From Candidatus Zixiibacteriota bacterium (lineage in GTDB: Bacteria > SM23-81 > DAOVCL01): 7,782 bases of DNA. The notes under the pieces were generated by a model, which did not search any database, was not told the origin of the DNA, and worked only from the letters and a program-made list of their open reading frames with translations. Shown here piece by piece: positions 5,234 to 7,782 of this stretch. Position numbers and translations under genes: made by a program. The stretch covers positions 1 to 7,782 of the forward strand of contig DAOVCL010000093.1 of assembly GCA_030670005.1 (NCBI GenBank), in the 5' to 3' direction. Numbering within the stretch: position 1 is the first letter of the stretch; every line of letters starts with the position of its first letter.

Positions 5234-6311
5234 ACTCTGCCAGTTCCTTCTCCCCTACTACCTCTATCCCCAAGCCCATAGTGCCCAATAGCCAATTAAC
5301 CCCTTCCTCGGTTATTATCCCCCCCTTGGTTGGATCGGAGGTCAGATAGAGGTGGCTATCCAGGTCGGCATACCTTACATTGGCCAGGGCCAGGGCCAGA
5401 TGGGTGCCAGCAGTGATTCCTACCTTAGTCTCCACCATACAGCCCACCATACAGCCAATTCCTGCGCCCTCTAAGAGGGAGGAGATCTTAGCACATCTCC
5501 TTATCCCCCCCATCTTCATTAGCTTGAGGTTAACCAGGTTGCAGGCTCCTGACTGGGCCACCCTTTGGGCATCCTGTAGGCTCTTTACGCTCTCATCGGC
5601 CATAATGGCTATTCCCACCTCATCCCTTACACTCTTCATCCCCTCCAGATCCTCCTCTGCCACCGGCTGTTCGCAGAACTCGATCTGGTAAGGTTCCATC
5701 TCCCTTAAGACGGAGATGGCTTGCTCCGGGGTATACCCCTGGTTGGCATCCACCCTGAGCCGCACATTTTCATCCAGCTCCCTTATCCTCCTCACCTTTT
5801 CCAGGTCCTCCTCAGGATTGAGGCCGATCTTGAGCTTTATAACCTTTGTCCCTTCCCTGATCAGCTCACCAGCCTCCTTGAGGGTCTCGGTGACCCCCTT
5901 AATGGGGATAGTGATCGATGTCTCAATGGAATCCTTGTGGCCACCCAAGATGTTCTTGACCTTAAGATTTGTCCTTTTCCCCAGAATGTCATAGAGGGCA
6001 ATGTCCACCGCCGCCTTCGTTGAGCTGTGCCCCTCCAATTCGGCCTCTATCTTCTCCCAGAGGGCTTCGGCCTCCAAGGGATCACTTCCAATGAGGGGGT
6101 CTCGAAGTCTCTCCAGGCCCTTGAGGACATCATCTATTAGCTCTCCGGTTATCCTCTGGGAGGGTGAGGCCTCTCCCCAGCCGATTATGCCTATATCCGT
6201 GGTGAGCTTTACCAAACACCCCTCGTAGAAGGAGGACTCCCCGGTGGCAATCTTAAATGGTGAACGGAGGGGTATCTTCAGGGGGAATGATTCTACTTTA
6301 GAAATCTTCAT
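5226..6311 (-). CDS. Dipeptide epimerase (enolase superfamily)
   Basis: A 361-aa member of the mandelate racemase/muconate lactonising group of the enolase superfamily, in the L-Ala-D/L-Glu epimerase class. Such enzymes epimerise the second residue of a dipeptide, often during murein peptide recycling or peptide use. The N-terminal capping domain covers about 1-120. The barrel carries KLK (159-161; K161 as base), metal ligands D188 (VDANQGY), E214 (EFCEQP) and D239 (ADES), the second base K263 (NLKLMK) and the DLD motif (316-318) that holds the dipeptide amino group in characterised members. Spacings match Bacillus subtilis YkfB as I recall it. Exact dipeptide specificity cannot be read. The ATG at 6311 has GAGGTG four bases upstream. 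First gene of a three-gene overlapped cluster. Confidence 0.88.
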   Translation of the reverse strand: MKISKVESFPLKIPLRSPFKIATGESSFYEGCLVKLTTDIGIIGWGEASPSQRITGELIDDVLKGLERLRDPLIGSDPLEAEALWEKIEAELEGHSSTKAAVDIALYDILGKRTNLKVKNILGGHKDSIETSITIPIKGVTETLKEAGELIREGTKVIKLKIGLNPEEDLEKVRRIRELDENVRLRVDANQGYTPEQAISVLREMEPYQIEFCEQPVAEEDLEGMKSVRDEVGIAIMADESVKSLQDAQRVAQSGACNLVNLKLMKMGGIRRCAKISSLLEGAGIGCMVGCMVETKVGITAGTHLALALANVRYADLDSHLYLTSDPTKGGIITEEGVNWLLGTMGLGIEVVGEKELAEYA

Positions 6312-6315
6312 CTTA

Positions 6316-6321
6316 CACCTC
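6316..6321 (-). promoter_or_regulatory. Ribosome binding site of the dipeptide epimerase gene
   Basis: GAGGTG on the minus strand, four bases before the ATG at 6311-6309. It matches the hexamer before iorB. Confidence 0.55.
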
Positions 6322-6340
6322 TATCCCGGATAATGCATAT

Positions 6341-6464
6341 GCCACAAAGTCACCAAGCCCCGAAGCGTTGATAAACTAAAACAGAAATTCATAGAGTAGT
6401 GCAGAGCGGCTTAGTCTACAAATCGATCTACTCTAATGCTTTATATTCTTGGTGTCTTCGCGGC
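6341..6464. repeat. 124-base element with inverted ends in the pta/epimerase gap
   Basis: GCCACAAAGTCACCAAG (6341-6357) and CTTGGTGTCTTCGCGGC (6448-6464) are inverted copies, identical at 14 of 17 positions. Similarity continues inward with one gap (AAGCGTT 6363-6369 against AATGCTT 6435-6441). A second inverted pair, TAGAGTAG (6392-6399) and CTACTCTA (6428-6435), is nested inside. No reading frame fits within it and I see no flanking target duplication. It may be a small non-autonomous mobile or repeat element, or a structured RNA leader for the epimerase operon. The whole 6312-6481 gap shows no gene and no convincing promoter. Confidence 0.45.
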
Positions 6465-6472
6465 AAAAATTT

Positions 6473-6486
6473 ATGAATAATTCAGG
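6473..6486. repeat. Odd palindrome at the creatininase-family stop codon
   Basis: TGAAT-A-ATTCA (6473-6483) continues with GG (6484-6485) and overlaps the TGA stop of the creatininase-family gene (6484-6482). A near copy, GAATTATTCAGG, occurs at 2-13 at the left edge, differing only at the centre base. Both sit at the border of a non-coding gap. Confidence 0.3.
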
Positions 6487-7237
6487 CCATAGAGCTTAGC
6501 TGATCGATCAGATCTGCCAAGGTCTCCACCATAGAGTTCCAGAGCCTCTCCCCCTTCTCCCTGCTGGCCTTGGCCGGATTGCCCAACACCCCTTGGGGGG
6601 AGAGCTCCCCCACATCAAACCCCCAGCTTACCCTTTGCTGGGAGGAGAACTCCAGATACGGTGAGGGATATTTCACCTCCACCTGTGGTATCCTCTCCTT
6701 CCTCACCATCTCCTCCCTGTTGGCCAGGGAGGTGGAGGTCTCATACTCTCCGGCGTGAACATCATTTTTCGTGCCGATAAGTTTCTCCCTTAAAGGAGAG
6801 ATCAGACCTCCAGATTCGATGAAGAGAACTAATCCCTCCTTGTGCCTCAAGCTCTGGGCGGCAGCTCTCAGGGCCGGTTCATTGCCACCATGTCCATTTA
6901 CGACAAGGACCTTCCTTACTCCCTGTGCCGATAGGCTCTCCCCTATCTCGCAGACTAAATTGTAGAGGGTAGTGGGGGATATGGAGATGGTTCCGGCAAA
7001 GCTCATATGGTGGTAAGATACCCCATAGGGGATGGGGGGGAGGATCAGGGGTCTCTCCCCTTTGACCAGCTTTACCGCCTCCTGGGCCAGGTGAAAGGCA
7101 TCCCAGCAGTCCGTATCCAAGGGCAGATGGGGCCCATGCTGTTCTAAGCTACCCACCGGGAGGAGGACGAGGGTTACCCTCCCCATCCTCTTCCTGGCCT
7201 CTGGGGAGGTCAGTTCCCCTAAGAGATCTGTCTCCAT
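6482..7237 (-). CDS. Creatininase-family metal-dependent amidohydrolase
   Basis: A 251-aa protein of the creatininase/ArfB/MftE superfamily, which uses a two-metal centre to hydrolyse amide bonds. Visible motifs are PVGSLEQHGPHLPLDTD (27-43; E32, H34 and D43 as metal ligands), YHHMSFAGT (75-83), NGHGGN (114-119; H116) and HAGEYETS (161-168; E164). NGHGGN plus HAGExETS is typical of the ArfB/MftE-like branch rather than true creatininase, which has NGHYEN as I recall. The substrate cannot be told from sequence: creatinine, a formylamino-pyrimidine nucleotide and a peptide bond are all known in the superfamily. The ATG at 7237 lies one base after the pta stop (TGAgATG), so the two are very probably cotranscribed and coupled. 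Confidence 0.88.
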   Translation of the reverse strand: METDLLGELTSPEARKRMGRVTLVLLPVGSLEQHGPHLPLDTDCWDAFHLAQEAVKLVKGERPLILPPIPYGVSYHHMSFAGTISISPTTLYNLVCEIGESLSAQGVRKVLVVNGHGGNEPALRAAAQSLRHKEGLVLFIESGGLISPLREKLIGTKNDVHAGEYETSTSLANREEMVRKERIPQVEVKYPSPYLEFSSQQRVSWGFDVGELSPQGVLGNPAKASREKGERLWNSMVETLADLIDQLSSMA

Positions 7238-7238
7238 C

Positions 7239-7782
7239 TCAGCTCATAGCCAAGGTTATGGCCGCTAAATTGACCACATCATCCACATTACAACCACGGG
7301 AGAGGTCATTGGCTGGCCGGGAGAGTCCCTGAATTATGGGGCCTATCGCCCGGGCCCCAGCCAGCCTCTGCACCAGCTTATAGGAGATGTTACCTGAATT
7401 CAGGTCGGGGAAGATGAGCACATTGGCCCTCCCAGCAACCTCGCTCTGGGGGGCCTTCTTTTTGGCTATCTGGGGGATAAGAGCGGCATCGGCCTGAAGC
7501 TCCCCATCTAACCTTAGTTGAGGAGAAACCTTTTGAGCCAACCTGACTGCCTCCTTGACCTTTTCCACTAAGCTATGTCGTGCACTCCCCTTAGTAGAAA
7601 AGGAGAGGATAGCTACATATGGTTCATCCCCGACGAGCTCTCTATAGGTTTGAGCCGAGCTTACGGCAATCGAGGCCAACTGGCTGGAGGTGGGTTCGGG
7701 GACAACCGCACCGTCAGCAAAGAGGAGGGGTTTATCACTTTCCCCTAAGAAGTGAGGGACGATCATAAGAAAAGCCCCGGAG
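7239..7782 (-). CDS. pta: Phosphate acetyltransferase, C-terminal part (cut by window edge)
   Basis: Pta interconverts acetyl-CoA plus phosphate and acetyl phosphate plus CoA, usually paired with acetate kinase for ATP formation. The reading frame runs off the right edge: codons before the ATG at 7766 read SGAFL, and SGAFLMIVP is the usual internal Pta sequence, so that Met is not the start. About 180 residues are visible. They include LLFADGAV, DGELQADAALIP, the long AGRANVLIFPDLNSGN block, YKLVQRLAGA, AIGPIIQGL and the C-terminal DLSRGC motif, all canonical for the PTA_PTB domain. The gene ends normally. The creatininase-family gene follows after one base. No acetate kinase gene is in view; it may lie beyond the edge. 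Confidence 0.93.
   Translation of the reverse strand, partial: SGAFLMIVPHFLGESDKPLLFADGAVVPEPTSSQLASIAVSSAQTYRELVGDEPYVAILSFSTKGSARHSLVEKVKEAVRLAQKVSPQLRLDGELQADAALIPQIAKKKAPQSEVAGRANVLIFPDLNSGNISYKLVQRLAGARAIGPIIQGLSRPANDLSRGCNVDDVVNLAAITLAMS

Noticed and set aside
5430..5460. GCMVGCMV in the epimerase as a tandem duplication
   Set aside because: Dipeptide epimerases normally carry a CMVGxMxE motif here, so the repeat look is family sequence.
6345..6470. Promoters for the epimerase operon such as TTGCCG...TATAAA or TTGTAG...TACTCT
   Set aside because: Spacing is short or both boxes match poorly. None stands out from chance in this AT-rich gap.

Overview
All protein-coding genes in this window lie on the minus strand, so transcription runs from the right edge to the left. 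In order they are: the 3' part of a phosphate acetyltransferase gene (pta), a creatininase-family amidohydrolase, a 170-base non-coding gap, a dipeptide epimerase, a small nucleoside 2-deoxyribosyltransferase/DNPH1-like protein, a long coiled-coil protein ending in a NYN (LabA-like) nuclease domain, a 403-base repeat-rich gap, a YacP-like NYN protein, and iorA and iorB (indolepyruvate:ferredoxin oxidoreductase). A strong sigma70-type promoter near the left edge points out of the window to an unseen gene.

The metabolic genes suggest an anaerobic bacterium that ferments peptides and amino acids. IorAB oxidises aryl pyruvates derived from aromatic amino acids to acyl-CoA and reduced ferredoxin. 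Pta interconverts acetyl-CoA and acetyl phosphate. The epimerase acts on dipeptides, and the creatininase-family enzyme on an unknown amide. Frequent AGG/AGA arginine codons, TTG starts, GAGGTG/AGGAG ribosome sites, heavily overlapped genes and debris-like intergenic repeats fit an uncultured anaerobic lineage. I cannot name the phylum from this window.

The genes form three tight clusters. The first is pta-creatininase (1 base apart). The second is epimerase-DNPH1-like-NYN (8- and about 17-base overlaps). The third is YacP-iorA-iorB (4- and about 14-base overlaps). The first two are separated by an element with inverted ends, the last two by a patchwork of short repeats and a 30-base near-perfect palindrome.

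The best candidate for an undescribed system is the translationally overlapped pair of a DNPH1-like nucleotide-glycosidase-fold protein and a NYN nuclease. The nuclease carries a long coiled coil and an N-terminal helical domain that resembles effector-associated or death-fold-type adaptor domains. This is inference from pattern, not from a search. A second NYN protein (YacP type), with two of its expected acidic residues changed to Asn, sits in the next operon.
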